A DNA stretch of 64,000 nucleotides, taken from the NCBI GenBank assembly GCA_920105625.2, contig OV050033.1, forward strand, positions 128,897,821 through 128,961,820, in the 5' to 3' direction. This document shows, piece after piece, positions 47,025 through 60,029 of this stretch. The first letter of the stretch is position 1. Every line of letters begins with the position of its first letter. The translations under genes were made by a program, and so were the position numbers. The stretch comes from Clusia tigrina. Taxonomy: Eukaryota > Arthropoda > Insecta > Diptera > Clusiidae. Below the pieces are notes generated by a model. It ran no database searches. It was not told the DNA's origin and saw nothing but the letters and a program-made list of their open reading frames with translations.

Positions 47025-50000
47025 CTAAAGATTGATTTGACTGCCTTGTCCGCCGGAGGCTTTTAGAAGCTTCCTGCCTCCATTCAAGCTCGAAAATAAG
47101 AGGTCGAAATGTTGACGCAAATTTACCTGTGAATTTTGATGAAATCCTGTGACACTACCGCCATGTCCTGGGGTGTTAAGAATGAATACTGTCGGTACGG
47201 TCGCTTTTTGCCTTCATTGATGAGTAATCGTGTCATATACTCACGATTAACTTCGTCCTAAAATGTAAATAAACACAGACAACAATAAATTTCGATGGTT
47301 TAATACATAATTCAGAGTCTGGTGGAAAACTACGAGTGTCATATTTTCCGTCTACGGACAAGAAACTGTATGTTTGTCGGCCGTACCACGAGGCTGGGCC
47401 TCGGCATATGCGACTACTGTCGGAGTCGGCAATATCAGGATGAGGAGAGACAGTAGTGTACACAGAGTAAAATAGACCGGACCATTTTACCATGACAACC
47501 ACCCAGGGTTTGATTTCAAACTTGGCATGGACTTACCGTAAAAACATCATATTCATCCAGAAAATAGAACGGATGATCGACACACGACCAGAGGGATATT
47601 AGGAAAGCTAATGTGGAATAGGAGCGTTCACCTCCCGATAAAGCTTTTGTGCTGTCAACGGCACCTTCCATGTGACTGTCGTGCGGCACTACCGTAATAC
47701 TCAATGTTTTCGCCTTGTGATCCGCCTCAATGGAACCGGCAAAGTTGCGCATTTTTAATATATACTAAAAGATAACATAATTAATCTAAACTGCAAGGAA
47801 TCTGATTATAGAAAGGCAGGCGTTTACATTGAAGGAGAACTGCACCATCAGAACCATGTGCTGCTTTAATTTCTTCATAAAATCGAAACGCTTCAACAGG
47901 GACTTCTTCAACTAAGGAGAGAAAAAGGTTTATGTTTTCTAAATGTGGGTGAATACATTCACGAAACTTAAATTCATTCATGAAACCTACAAGGCTCCTA
48001 AATATATGCTACATTTTTTGCATTCCCATTTCACACTAAATTAGTTTGAAATTGGTGTGCAGTGAGTAGAATAATTTCAGTTACCACAAACAAAGCTCAG
48101 GAATGGGTTCATTACACATCTTATATTCATTCATCAGACTTTTTGTATGCTCCTAACAATATGCTAAACTTTTTCCATACCAACAACAGAAAAAATTGCT
48201 ATGAATTTGGAATTGAACAGAATACTTTTAGTTGCCTCAAAAACAATCAAAAACGTTCATCAATGAATTCACTATGCATCTTCTAGTCATTCATGAGGCT
48301 TTTATATGCTCCTACAAAATATTCTACAATTTTTCCATACTCATCTCATAGCAAATTACTATGAATTTGGAGAGCAAATTGAACAGAATACTTTCTATTG
48401 CCTCCAAAACTACCAAAATCGCACTTGAATACACTCACTTCACACTGTTAAATTATTCATGAGACTTTATGTTGGCTCCTGAAAATATGCCCAACTATTT
48501 CCATACCCATTTCATATAAAATTACTATGAAATTGATGTGTAAAATGATATTCAAACACGTTCCATTGCTTCAAAAAAGTACCAATTCGTTCAGCAATGT
48601 ATTCAGTACGCCTCTCGTAGTCATTTATGAGACTTTTTGTAGGCTACACTTTTCTCGTATCCATTTCATATAAAATTACTCTGAAATTGATGTGTTAAGG
48701 GATCTCCTTCATACTTTCAGTTGCCTAAAATAACTACCAAGATCTTTTATGAATGCATTCACTGCTTATCTCTTATTCAGTCCATTCGACTGTTCGTATG
48801 CTCCTGAAAATATGCAATAATTTTTACATTCTCATTGCACACAAAATTACTATGAAATTGGAGTGGAAAGGGGGTGTACAGCATAGTTTCAATTGCTCAA
48901 TATGTACTAAAAAGTATTCATGAATGTATTCTCTGCAATTCTCCTGATTGTGTTGTACGAACCATATCGATTGAGATTTCGAGATTGTCGGTGGTACTTC
49001 GATCCACCTGCAAACTGTGCTCTTTGGCCGTAATCATTTCCTGCACTTTCTTCGGATCTTCACTGGCTTCCTGTGCTTTAAGTTTAAGTTTTATTTTAAT
49101 CTTTTGTATGTCGTCCACCAGTTGATCGGTGCTGAGATCCGTTTTTACGCGATCCCCAATTTCTTGAGCGGTGGTAATGATTGAATTCAGTTTTGTCTTT
49201 TTTTCCGCTTTTTTTATCTAGAAACAAAGTATATAATAGAATATTCCTCCTTATAATCTGGTCATATTCATAGAGGAAAGTAATTTGACATCTATTTCTC
49301 TACGGGGTATACCATTCGTAGGGTGATGATACATTTCCTTACCTCAAATTGTCGCAATTCCTCGTCAAACTCCTTCAACTTGATCTGGTTCTGACGGCAG
49401 ACGTCATTTAGGTTGCGCAGAGTCGCTCTGCATTTGTCATAAACGGTCTAAATAAATTGGAGATGAGGAGAGGACACGAAACATTATTCATAACATTGCT
49501 GATTACTCTTGCAAAGGTTCACCCACCTTAATCGTTTCCATGTCCGCTTGGATTTGTTCCATCGAGTCCTTTCGTTCTTTTAACTCAGCTTCCAAACTTT
49601 TCTTTTCCGCTTTGGCTTTGCATAATTCCGCGGCTTTGCGTTCAAATTTTTGGGATAATTCCTCCAGCGTCTTCTCATTCTGTGCAAGATCTCTTTTCTA
49701 AGATTTAACAATAAATATATATAAAATAATGTTGTCTACAAAGAAAAGTCATATGAGGTTACCAAATAATCAACTGCATTCTCGTCAGGATATTCAAAAT
49801 TGACCAGCTCGGTAATTTGCTGTTCCTGTTCGAGCTTCTTAGCAGTGTGGCGCGCCAGCATAGCGCGCTTTTCCTCAATACGGCGCGTTTCGCTGCCCAA
49901 TTCCGCTCTCAAAGGTGACACTTCATCCTCCAACGATTGTATGCTGTTCAACAGTTCCTTCTGTTCCGCTTCCAGGACTCTGCAAGTAGTTCAAACCACA

Positions 50001-53000
50001 ACAAATTAAGAAGCCACAAAATGTGACGCCACATTGAGACGCCACAAATGAGACGCACAAATATGAGGCCACAAATGAAAACTCACTAATGAGAGACCAC
50101 AAATGTGAGGCCACAAACATGACGCCACAAATGAGAGGCCCAAAATACTCACTTGATGCGTTCTTGCACGTTCACTCGCAGAAAACGTGCTGGTCTAATC
50201 TTCAACGAATACATGCGATAGTGGGGATCGGGGTGGTACTCCATGCCATATTGGGGGACAATGACACGCCTCAAATTGTACGGCACATTTTCGCGCTCCG
50301 ATGTGATATGCTCGGCGGTCTCCTTCGACTCGGTTAAAAGAATACTCTCGATACTAATGCGATCAATTAAACAGTTCATGACAACGGGATCGCTGCACTT
50401 TATCTCGTCCATCATCACGAACGTGCCTTGCGGTGGTTTCACGTATCCTTTTCGCACGTCGTACACCTGACAAAAAATAAAAAATAAAGGCATAAACAAA
50501 TTTTTTAATTTTTAAATAAAAAAAGAGATAAATAGGGTCACATCCAACCTGATTGATGAACCGCGTCGTTATGATAGTGGGATGGTAGTTGGGGAATTTA
50601 TGCTTGCGAATGGTCTCCAAAACAAGGCGATCTTTCTTGCTGCTCACCACGTAAGCCTGCAGCAGGGAGCCGATCTGTTGTTCAATGACATCGCGATACT
50701 TGCTATTTCGCACTTCGATGAAGTGGCCAATGGGGCCACGCGGCATCTGCTCCAATTTTCCCGCGTCATAATATTGCTGCAGCTGTTGCAGAAACGGCTT
50801 CACATCCGGACCGTATATGGAGATTCTATCTTTTCCACTGGCTTTATAGGTGTTGATTTGGGCGCTCAAACGACCTGAAGGAGGAAAATAAAAACATGGT
50901 AAATTTATTTTTATGGCCAAATAACTAAAAGGTTGAGGATGAAAGAAGTAACCGTATAGACATGCGAACATATTATAATCCTATACGGACATACCGTGAT
51001 ATTGATTACCCTCCCTCTTTGTTTTGAAAGAAATTATTGGGTAAAGATTCCTTCCAGACAGGAATGGCTCGAGGGGGATCCATCATCAGACACTCCCATC
51101 AAGATGTACACAGACGGAGCAAAGATGAATACCGTCGTAGGATCAGGGTTTTATTGCGAAACATCCTCATTCAGTGAATCCATCAAACTAATGGATCACT
51201 GCAGTGTTTTTCAAGTGGAAATAACCGCTATTCAGGAACCCTTGAATTGGTTGAGGATAACGGAGGCAGCCGGTAACGACAGCCAAGCTGCCCTAAGGGC
51301 TTTGGATACTACAAATAACATCAAGGAGCATCTTTACGAGATGGCTAAAAAATTCCATATCCATTTATGCTGAGTACCAGGTCGTATGGACATAACAAGG
51401 AACTGCAAGGCTGATCAACTTGCGAGAGACGGCACTTGTATGCCAAATGTTAGTAGGGTCTGGTTATCCCTCTCGCAACTTGTAAGCTTCTCATAAGGGA
51501 GACACTGATTAACTCTACCAATCAAAGGTGGATTTGTGCCACTACCTGCAAAATCAATAGGCAATCATGGATGAGGCTAAATCTACGTATGTCCAAGAAT
51601 ATCATTAGACTCAATAGACTACAAATTAGGACTCTAATAGGCACAGGCCATTGTCTAATAGGAAATCATGCAAGAAGAATGACAGTTTGTCGCAATTGCA
51701 GGAAGGAGGAGGAACTGGAAATGGTCCAGCATCTTTTCTGTACATGTCCAGCTTTTGCTAGAAATAGGGAAAGTTTACTTAGATCCCCCTTCATAACAAT
51801 TATAGATAATATATACTAGTCAGGTGTTAATAACCTTCTTCGCTTTATTAAAGGCTCAGGTTGGTTCCGGTGGTCGAAGAGTGGCATCACAGGTTTCTAG
51901 GCGATGCGGCTGCCTAACCTACCTACATACTATATACAATCTGTTTCTAATATATAATTCCCCCTTACGTATATTTTCATCCCAATTGGACTTCTTTTTC
52001 CGCAAATGGTGCATTTGTTCTTCCTTTTGAGCCTTATTGTCTATAAATAGTTTCAAATCACGTTTGGCTGCCTCGATTATGGCCGTGTTCTCTTCCGCCA
52101 ATTGGCGCACCTCACTGAGAGCCTTCTCGTTGCGTTCACGGATCTCAGCCACGTTGCTACGTCAAGAAATTTGGTTATTGAGTAAACAAGAGAATCACGT
52201 TTAAATATATAACATCAAAATTAACATAAAATTTTATGGAATACAAACGTTTGAGTGCGTTCTTCAATGTATTTTTGGAGCTCTTCAATCTGTCGTTCCA
52301 CGTGCGCTTTATGAGTGTTATCCTTGTCGATGCTGCCGTTTATGGTCATGCAACTATCCTGCACCTTGTTAAATTTGGCCTTCAACTGCCCGTACTGAGT
52401 ATTTTCCGCGGTGTAAGCAACGTTTTTCTCATCAATTTGACTTTTGAAATTACTGAAATTAAACAAGAAACCATTTATGAGTACAGTAAACACTCGATTA
52501 TGTGGATAGTACACCAAGGTAGTTTATAACCAAATACATCCTTATGGTTTATACATAAATATAACATTAATATTAACAATAGATAGAGAGAAGTGGGGTA
52601 GGCCGGAGAACCGCCGTAAAAGAAGTTCTCCAAGGACTCAATGTGTTGCCCATTGTACTATAAACCTGGAAGTTGTAGGAGGAGATATGAGGGTTTGTGA
52701 AAGGGAAGGGACTTTTCAAGCTTCTTAGTTTGTTCTAGGAGTCTCAGAGGAGATTGGTTGGTTGACCAAAGTGGTCGTTCGTGACATGCATGCAACTAGC
52801 ACTTGTAGTGCCACTTCCTCAGTTCTTTTCTGGTAGAATTTGTATATATACTCGTATAAATATAAAATAGCCTGCCTTATATCCAGTTTATTAAGTTTTA
52901 GAAGTGTGAGAACTCGTTTAAGCTTGTCTCGAATAATTATTTAATCTTATCGCATTATAGTTTGCCCAGAGTGTTGTTCCTTGCTCTCCATAGCCCTGGG

Positions 53001-56000
53001 CATTTGTAGAGGAAGTGTATCGCGGTTTCTTTCCTTCTGTTTGCTTGAAGCTACGACAGTAGTAGCTGTGAGGACGGTCACAGTATTATAGTTGAGGGAT
53101 GCTCACAGTAGGAGTGGTGAGGTATCCCCATAGTAGTATAGTTATGAGGTATGCCTATAGTAGTTGTTATGAGGGATACCGACAGTAGTATAGTTGAGGG
53201 ATGCCCACAGTAGTAGTTGTGAGGAACGCCCACATTAGTAGTTGTTCTGAGGGAGGTAAGGTAAGGTAAGGTAAGATGGCAGCCAACCCTTGTGTCGCAC
53301 TAGTGCCAATTCATGACATATCCTCGCTAGCCTAAAGTTAGTTATTTGCTATGGATTCTGGAGAGTTGTTAATAAAGTTTGTTATGTCTGAAAGTTCTAT
53401 TCTAGAGCAATGCCACAGACTCGTCAGAAAAGGCCTTCCGAAAAATTTGTGTCTCATGCAAGAGGGCTGGGAAATCACAAAGATAGCGGCCAACTGTTTC
53501 TTTCTCTTTTGGAGTTTTCCAGCTTCTGCGATAGGTATTGAACGGATTGTACAGTTTTTTAGCGTGCGAGCCGGTAGTCCAATGCCCTGCACCAGCTTAC
53601 CTGACAGCTATAAGTTTGCTAATGGTGTATCTTGGTTTATTAAGAAGTTAATTCGTTCTTCTTGCACTGTAATTAGGACAGGTCGTTCTCAGAATGGACA
53701 ATGTCGCAGTGCTTTTCCACTTCGACTGTGCCTTGCAGAATAAGTCATTATACATATTTTTCTTATTAACTGTTCGGGGGATGCACCGTCCATATAGAAA
53801 CGAGCCAGTCTTTCGGCCCTCTCTTTGCCCGGTGAGGGAGCTCCCTTCATTTTTTGTTTATACATTGTTGTTTTTTTCCCAATTCTTCGGCCACAACGCT
53901 CTCCTGACCCTGCATTTCGTTGTCCTATTCCATTTGTTATTGGGGGTTTTTTAGAGATGCTTTCTGTGTATTGTTTTTTTTAACAAGATTTGAGTTTGGT
54001 GTAGACGAATCAAGTACCATGTTCGTGGCCTGGCTATTTAACAATCGAGTGTGGCTGAAGAAGTTTGGGTAGTTTGACGCAATTTGCGTGACTTAATCTC
54101 TAATTAACGAAACAAACCGTGGAGCAAAGAATTGTGGATTAAGGAGCATGACAATACAACGTCGTTGATGTTAGCAAAGTAGAACATTACAATCGCCCTA
54201 TTCTACAGGTATGGCTGGTTCCATGCGAGTTTTTCCTATTCCCTGCTTCCTGTTAATTTCCATAATTTCCCTCCCTTCTTCTAATTCATCGCCTATACGA
54301 GCATTTATAGTGTCGGAACTAGCCAGTATAGTTTCAGTTGGAGAAGTATGATTTTATGTAAATTTTTGCTATTATTTACCTAATATCTTCTTTCAGTTTC
54401 TCTTCCATTTGGCTTTTGTTCTCCACAATTTTTAAAATCTCTTCCTTTTTCGTTTCAACTTTCTGTTTTAGTGCCTCGAACTCATCGAGATCTTTTTCCT
54501 GTTGCTCCACCAAAGCCCACAAGTGCTGAACCTGGCGAGTGCGTAAGCGTTCCTAAAAAAAATTCAAATTATTGAACCATTTTCATATAATAAAATAAAC
54601 AATTTACGTACTTTTAGTTTTTCAAATGATAAGAGATGTTTAAGCTTCGCCTTCAATTGGTTGATTTCGTTCTCACTTAGTTTGAGTTTCTAAGGGAATA
54701 ACGAATTTTTAAGTGTAAAACAGGTTTATCTAGAATAGGAACTTCAAAGGGAACAGTTACGGAGCAAAGCTGGGCTAGATGAAACAGTTACTGAGCAGAG
54801 TGTATAAGTAATTAAATGCTGGAGGGGAAAGCCGCAGTCGCTAGTGTTCCACTTCCAAATTGTACACAAATTTATTTTTGTGCAAATTATAATAATAATA
54901 ATAATTAAATGCAAATATCATTAACTAATTCTGGGGTCTAATAACTAGAGAAATAAAACTCCTCAATATTAAACAAATACTCAACAAAATTCCTGATTAT
55001 AATTCATTCTCAATTGTCATTTGTGCAATGACTTTTCCAGGCACATGTGACAATTCCGTATTGTTGGATACAAGGTTTTTGTGGTTCAGTTGTCGATTTT
55101 ATGATTAAAGTTGAAATATAAAATAAATTTATATCAAAAATGATCTGTTATCAAAATCACATTTGCATTCAATTTCAGATGAAAATACAAATATTTTTAA
55201 TTATAAAAAAACATTTTGAAAATAAGTACAATTACTCTAAATTATTATAAAAAGTTATTTACAAATAAAGTCTAAAATCCATGTTTAAATTTCACTTTAG
55301 GCACATTTTAATACGTGGAGGTGGGTTCTTCTATTAAAATATGAGCATTAATTTTCACTATTTTCCCCAAGGACACAAAACTTATAATCTTTTGTCCGTC
55401 GACACTCATTTCGGTATGGTCATTTCTTCTTCTAATGACTCAATTGTGCACAATGCTGATTTCTGTTCAAATCATCCTCCAATATTCCATTCCGCATTGG
55501 TTGTCTGGTTCAAAGTTTGCTGTGGAAGTGGAATTATGCTGATGGCGTGGAAGACCGATCTGATTTAGTATATTTCTCTTGCATATATGTTCTTATATTT
55601 TATACATTGTATCAATTTTCGCTCCCAAGTTAAGGACACAAAACTTTTAAGCTTTTATCTGGCGAGACCCATTTTAGTATGGACATTTCTTCTTCTAATG
55701 GCGCAATTGTTTCAGATGCACATATCAGGTTAGAGTATCCTCCACTCTTCCATTTCGCATTGGTTGAACAAGACCATTGTTAACTGTGCAAGTGGAATTA
55801 TGCTGAGGACGTAGGTCCCTCTTTTTAGTACAATTTGCAACTGTGCTGGAATATTTTTCAGCTGTTCTTGAATTCATTGGAAATAATGGCTGTGACATGA
55901 GTTATCTAAAGTCATTTGCAACTGGCCATGATCAATGATGAAGAATTAAATAAACAGTTCCAATTCCTCTAGATGGTGTCTCCCTTCACATCTTCCCTAA

Positions 56001-57449
56001 GGAAGATACCCTAGAGGTTTGAAATATTGACTGAGGTTGTAAGTTGTCTAAAGCTACCTTAGAGAAGAAACTACTGACCGAGGTTGCAGGTTCTCTAAGG
56101 CTATCTTAGAGGAAAAAACTACAGACTGAGGTGGCAAGTTCTCTAAAGCTACCTTAGAGCTATGAAATACTGACTTAGGTTTCATCAAGTACTTCCCATC
56201 TAAACAGAACACAGTTCACAAACATATATTGAGTCTTTTGGAGGCGCTAACAACTACGAACTAGGTCGCTTCCAACTGCTGACGACATCCCTCTTTGAAT
56301 TACCTCTTTAAAGCACCGTAAATGATACACTTGATCCCTGTGCGCATGTAGACACTCTGTTAATTTATCCATGATCATCTCGATTTGGGTGGCTTTTAAA
56401 AAGAATTTATAATTCTTGGATGGTTCTAAACTGAAATTGAAAAAGATTTCAGTTAATATAGTGCAAATTTACACTCTTCATTGAATAACTTCATGCATAA
56501 TTCAGTTAATTTACAGTATTTTTGGGAATGACTCCATGCTTACTTACTCTTTCAGAAAATCACGCGCATGATCTTGATTGAGTACAAACACTGGATTATC
56601 CACCTGAATATTGTGGTACATTAGGATCCTTTGTAAGTCTCCAATTTTCTTAGATATAACACGGCCCATTTCATCTTTGATAGAGTAGCTGGCTGAAGAT
56701 TGCGTTATCGAGCGCACTATGGTAATGGTGTTTCCATAGGTCTCGGGCTCGTACGCTTGCGTACCGTTGTTTGAGATTGTGATTTCAATTTTTGCCGAAT
56801 TTTCTCCCGTTTTTATTAACTCTGCAACATATTTTAAATTCATTTGTGAAATTGGTACTTTTCTTTATATACTCACGTTTCATTGACTCGGAACGATTGG
56901 TGGCCTTAGCTCTGCCCCCCATTCCGAGTACTAACGCTGCCAGTATAGCACTTTTTCCACTCCCATTGGTACCGACCAGAAAATTCACACGTGGATGAAA
57001 GTCAATGACGAGATTACCATGGCACATGAAGTTCTGCAACTGCATCCGCATAATTTTCCCGCAACGCTGTGCAGTTCGTGACTGCGACTGAATTTAAAAT
57101 AATACTCAATAATAATTAAGGGTTGCATTAGCATGGCTCAGTGTTTTTTCTCACTTGCGACACGGGATCATCATCTGCGATTCGCGCTATAGCCGTACGG
57201 GAATGTTTCGATTCTGGAACTTTTTGCGTTTCCACTTTTCGCTTACCAACCGTATTCAACGGCTGAAATTATTTAAATATTTAGCACACTGTTTTGATCG
57301 GAAACTTGTGAATTTCTTACCGCGGAACCAACATTTTCGTCTTCGGCTTGCTTGCTTTTAGGACGCTTGGAGATTGTAGACGGCTTCTCTCCCTCTTCAA
57401 ATGCAGATACTTGCAGCCGACGCTTTCTACTTAAACTTAATGCACTCAT
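47025..57449 (-). CDS. Smc6: SMC6, structural maintenance of chromosomes protein 6
   Basis: ATPase arm of the Smc5/6 complex, which acts in the nucleus in recombinational repair and replication-fork resolution. Exons, from the start: 57321-57449, 57155-57262, 56877-57087, 56548-56821, 56304-56430, 54612-54689, 54380-54552, 52249-52452, 51969-52156, 50549-50874, 50153-50466, 49763-49979, 49527-49697, 49343-49447, 48963-49217, 47828-47911, 47537-47764, 47127-47257, 47025-47088. Phase is kept throughout: 3387 nt, 1128 aa. The N terminus MSALSLSRKRRLQ is basic. Walker A GTNGSGKS is at about residue 118, and NIQVDNPVFVLNQDHARDFL is SMC6-typical. Two coiled coils flank a hinge (about 500-700, EVRNSKYRDVIEQQIGSLLQ). 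Signature LSGGERS starts at about 1030 and Walker B FYFLDEYD at about 1054. The donor of 48963-49217 (GTTCGT) and the last acceptor are weak, so the 3' exons are less certain. Confidence 0.93.
47950..48950. repeat. About 160-bp tandem array in a Smc6 intron, six copies
   Basis: Units begin with GCTCCTGAAAATATGC-like sequence at about 47994, 48149, 48308, 48475, 48642 and 48800 (steps of 155-167 bp). They share CCATACCCATTTCATATAAA and ATTACTATGAAATTGATGTG. Divergence is high. The array fills the intron between exons 16 and 15 and reaches within about 20 bp of exon 15. The unit's start and centre match the palindromic repeats of the Chc introns. Confidence 0.8.
50995..51925 (+). mobile_element. 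LINE fragment in a Smc6 intron, antisense to the gene
   Basis: The plus strand carries RNase H (IKMYTDGAKMNTVVGSGFYC, FQVEITAIQEPLNWL, DSQAALRALD), a TGA where WVPG has Trp (near 51371-51373), CKADQLARDGT, then TLIGTGHCLIGNHARRMTVC and MVQHLFCTCPAFARNRESLL (about 51630-51785). The 3' end reaches CTAACCTACCT at about 51914-51924. It is a 5'-truncated, inactivated RNase H-bearing LINE. Confidence 0.8.
52850..53035 (-). mobile_element. LINE C-terminal fragment in a Smc6 intron
   Basis: The minus strand reads ETAIHFLYKCPGLWRARNNT then LGKL and a stop, a diverged HxLxxCPxLxxxR motif closing a LINE ORF2. It is short and decayed. Confidence 0.5.
53040..53255 (+). repeat. Degenerate GTAGTATAGTTGAGGGATGC minisatellite
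   Basis: About six to seven units of 30-35 bp combining CCCACAGTAGTA and GTTGTGAGGGATG variants. Located in a Smc6 intron between two LINE remnants. Confidence 0.7.
53260..53995 (-). mobile_element. Second decayed LINE remnant in the same Smc6 intron
   Basis: The minus strand contains FYMDGASPEQ (about 53805-53775), reminiscent of an RNase H start, and the tail RHKFFGRPFLTSLWHCSRIE then LSDITNFINNS, matching the end of LINE ORF2. The 3' end carries CTTACCTTACCTTACC (about 53257-53272). Stops and frame changes are frequent. Confidence 0.5.
54700..55330. other. Smc6 intron segment, no feature seen
   Basis: AT-rich intron DNA. A possible ATAATAATAATAATTAAATG simple repeat lies at about 54889-54910. 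Confidence 0.4.
55335..55835 (+). repeat. Diverged duplication of about 200 bp in a Smc6 intron
   Basis: 55368-55568 and 55630-55833 share AAGGACACAAAACTT, CATTTCTTCTTCTAATG, CGCATTGGTTG and GTGGAATTATGCTGA in the same order. The two copies are about 262 bp apart. A 75-codon frame in the first copy is not maintained in the second, so coding is unlikely. Confidence 0.65.
55980..56195 (+). repeat. About 58-bp tandem repeat, four copies, Smc6 intron
   Basis: Units share CTACCTTAGAG, AAACTACTGACTGAGGTTGC and AAGTTCTCTAAAG. The array lies about 110 bp on the 3' (lower coordinate) side of the exon 56304-56430. Confidence 0.75.
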
Positions 57450-58080
57450 CTTCGAATACAATCTAATTAATCCATAAAATATATGCAGTTCCCTCCAAAA
57501 ACAGCTTCATTGTGTATATAAACAGTTTAATAAATTTTAATTTTTGTTGTATCAATGCCAGGGCTGCCATGTGTGTAAAACAGTGCAAGTGGCGCATCCT
57601 TTTTCACGATTGCTACATCAACTAAACGCTCAACAAATACTAATTGAAAAGTAAGTTACAGCGTACTCCTATGTGGATAATGATATAAATAAACCATTAA
57701 TATATAATAATGCTAATAAATAAAACAAATATGCTCGTAGTATACAAGCATATTTTTAATTCAATGAGGAAAATTTACTATATTTTATTACATTGCTAAA
57801 ACATATAAATATTATTACTATTATCAAAGCCTCTCAATATTTTTCAGTAGTTCTCCATCTTGCACTCCGACATTAGAGATCTATTGTGCCCCTTATTAAA
57901 CGTAATTCATCAAATTTTTTTATCCGAAACCTCGCAGCTAGTACACCATTATTTCATAATTATAATAATTAATATAAAAATTACTATAATAATTAAACAA
58001 TAGATATAGTAAAAAGAAATCTATTATTTTTCCAATAGATGGGTTTCGAAGTTTGTATCACGCTTTTGTATAAGTGCGAT
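57450..58080. other. 5' flank of Smc6
   Basis: AT-rich DNA upstream of the Smc6 start and presumably holding its promoter. No motif is distinct enough to call. Confidence 0.4.
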
Positions 58081-58099
58081 CGAATTACGCCAAATGGCG

Positions 58100-58650
58100 T
58101 TTTATGATTTCTTGATTCAATTTTGTTTGAATGTGCCTCAAAAATGGACACCATACGATATATTTTACAGTTTTTCTTCGTTAAAGGCGAAAATGTAAGG
58201 CAGGCGGCTGAAAATGTGAAAATTGTTTATGGTCCAAATACTGTAGCAGCCAATCACGAGCAATTTTGGTTTCGTCGATTCAGTTCCGGTAATTTTGATG
58301 TCAAAGATGCACCACGCTCTGGAAGGCCAATTGTTGAAAATCGTTGAGTTCGACCATCATGTAAGCACTGTTTCGATTGCCTTGGAGCTAAAAATTGCAC
58401 AAAAACCGTTTGGAACTACTTGAATGAAGCTCGATGTATGGATGCCACACCAGTTAGCGCAAAAAACCTCATGGATCTAATTTCCATATGCGAATCGCAA
58501 CAAAATCGATCCACTACGAGGGTTTCTATGAGGGAGGCCTAATGGAATTACCCTCAAAATGGTAACATGTTATCGAACAAAACGGTGCATATTTGACCTA
58601 AATCTGATCATGCAAAAAATGGCCGCAAGGGGTTACAACAATTTCATTAA
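58100..58650 (+). mobile_element. Second mariner-like relic, internally deleted
   Basis: The N-terminal part is open at 58123-58347 and encodes a mariner helix-turn-helix (FFVKGENVRQAAENVKIVYG, FWFRRFSSGNFDVKDAPRSG, RPI). A stop and frame shift follow, then FDHHVSTVSIALELKIAQKT and VWNYLNEARCMD. The catalytic centre is missing, but the transposase C-terminal VIEQNGAYL is recognisable near 58574-58600. The pattern is an internal deletion of a mariner subfamily different from the one at 5963. Confidence 0.75.
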
Positions 58651-59664
58651 TAAGATTGTCATTTAAAGTGACAGTTAAGTGTAAAAAACTGATCTCCAAA
58701 AAACCGAAAAAAAATTAACGAACGTAAAAAATGATCAAGAATTAGATAATTGCTACCACATAATAAATGCGTCATGCTGTAATACAAGGATCGATAGACA
58801 ATATGTGTCTATATGCGAGAATTAAAGAAGGAAAATTTTCATACACTTAACATCATAATACGATATATAATATTATTATTATATATCGATTTATAATATG
58901 ATTATTATATATCGTATTTACTCAACACTTATTCTGTGAGTGTTGTTTTGATCAAAGACTATAGAGACAGGACACTTAAACGTCAAATTTACTGACGTTT
59001 AAAAAAAAAACACCTACATTGTTCGTGTGAAAAGGAGTTCCCTACTATTAAAAATTTTAAAAACTAAAGCATAGTAGAAAATTTAAAAATGGAGTAATTT
59101 TGATAAATAAGGTTTAAATTATACAGATTTACTTATTAATATAATTAAATAACTTTTTTACATAATTTCTGCTAAATATATCTAATATAGATTTTTATAT
59201 AAGCAAAATTAATAATTTGTAGGTCTGTGTAGCATTTTCCACACCACCTGTGAGTTAAGTATTACTAGAGTCACAATATGTTAGCATTATTAATGCCATT
59301 TACAAACCATTAATTTAAATAGTGTTTATCTGATGTAATCAGTAGACTTAGCGCTGTTTTAAATTAGTATATTTTTATCTGAGGATTACCTTGAAACAAA
59401 TTCCCGGATTTTAGATTCAATTATCTATTAAATAAGTATTAACAAATTTATGCTTTCAATATATTGAGTATAATTCCTAATATTACTAATGATCAAAATT
59501 ATCAAATGGCAAAATATTTAAAAAAACTGATATTGGTACTTTTTGGCGCAAGAATAGTAGTTACATTTTAACGAACGACAGCCCTAAATATGATTTTCTA
59601 CCTGTCCCCACTGCTTTGTTTATCATTAGTGGGAAATCTGGATTGGTTTGTTTATCATTGGTTC
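58651..59664. other. AT-rich spacer with a diverged repeat
   Basis: The stretch at 58976-59095 resembles 60555-60680 (CTTAAACGTCAAATTT, an A-run, then ACATTGTTCGTGTGA versus ACAGTATATGTGAG). Its last 8 bp are the left target duplication of the P-like element. No gene is seen. Confidence 0.35.
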
Positions 59665-59890
59665 CAAGGTGAATTTATTTACAAGGTGGCTGCAAGGTGA
59701 ATTTCGTACCTCTGGAATTGTCAAACATAGGCAATGTGCGATAAAAATAAACGAAATTGAGAGGAATGGAGGAATACATAAAAGCTGCTTAAAATGGTAT
59801 GCAAAATATACAAATATTTATATAATAGTTAAATAGACTTATAATTTCTTTTACTTTCAGTATGTGAGTGAGAAATTATTCATTATTCAT

Positions 59891-60029
59891 TCAATTATCC
59901 ATTCTATCCAGAATTTCTTGTTGTTTCGGTAGATCTCTGCCATATGGTTCTTTTCCAGGGTAGTTTAATGTCGTTAACTTGGAGTTGTGAACATCAAACC
60001 AATCGTTCACTAATTGTATGAAATCTGCC
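59891..60029 (-). pseudogene. Residual C terminus of the P-like transposase
   Basis: In a different frame from the THAP ORF the minus strand reads ADFIQLVNDWFDVHNSKLTT then LNYPGKEPYGRDLPKQQEIL and DRMDN, stop. The FIxxxNxxFDxxNS pattern is what I recall from P/THAP9-type transposase C-terminal regions. It overlaps the end of the THAP frame, so the joined frame is out of register by the deletion or a later indel. Confidence 0.6.
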
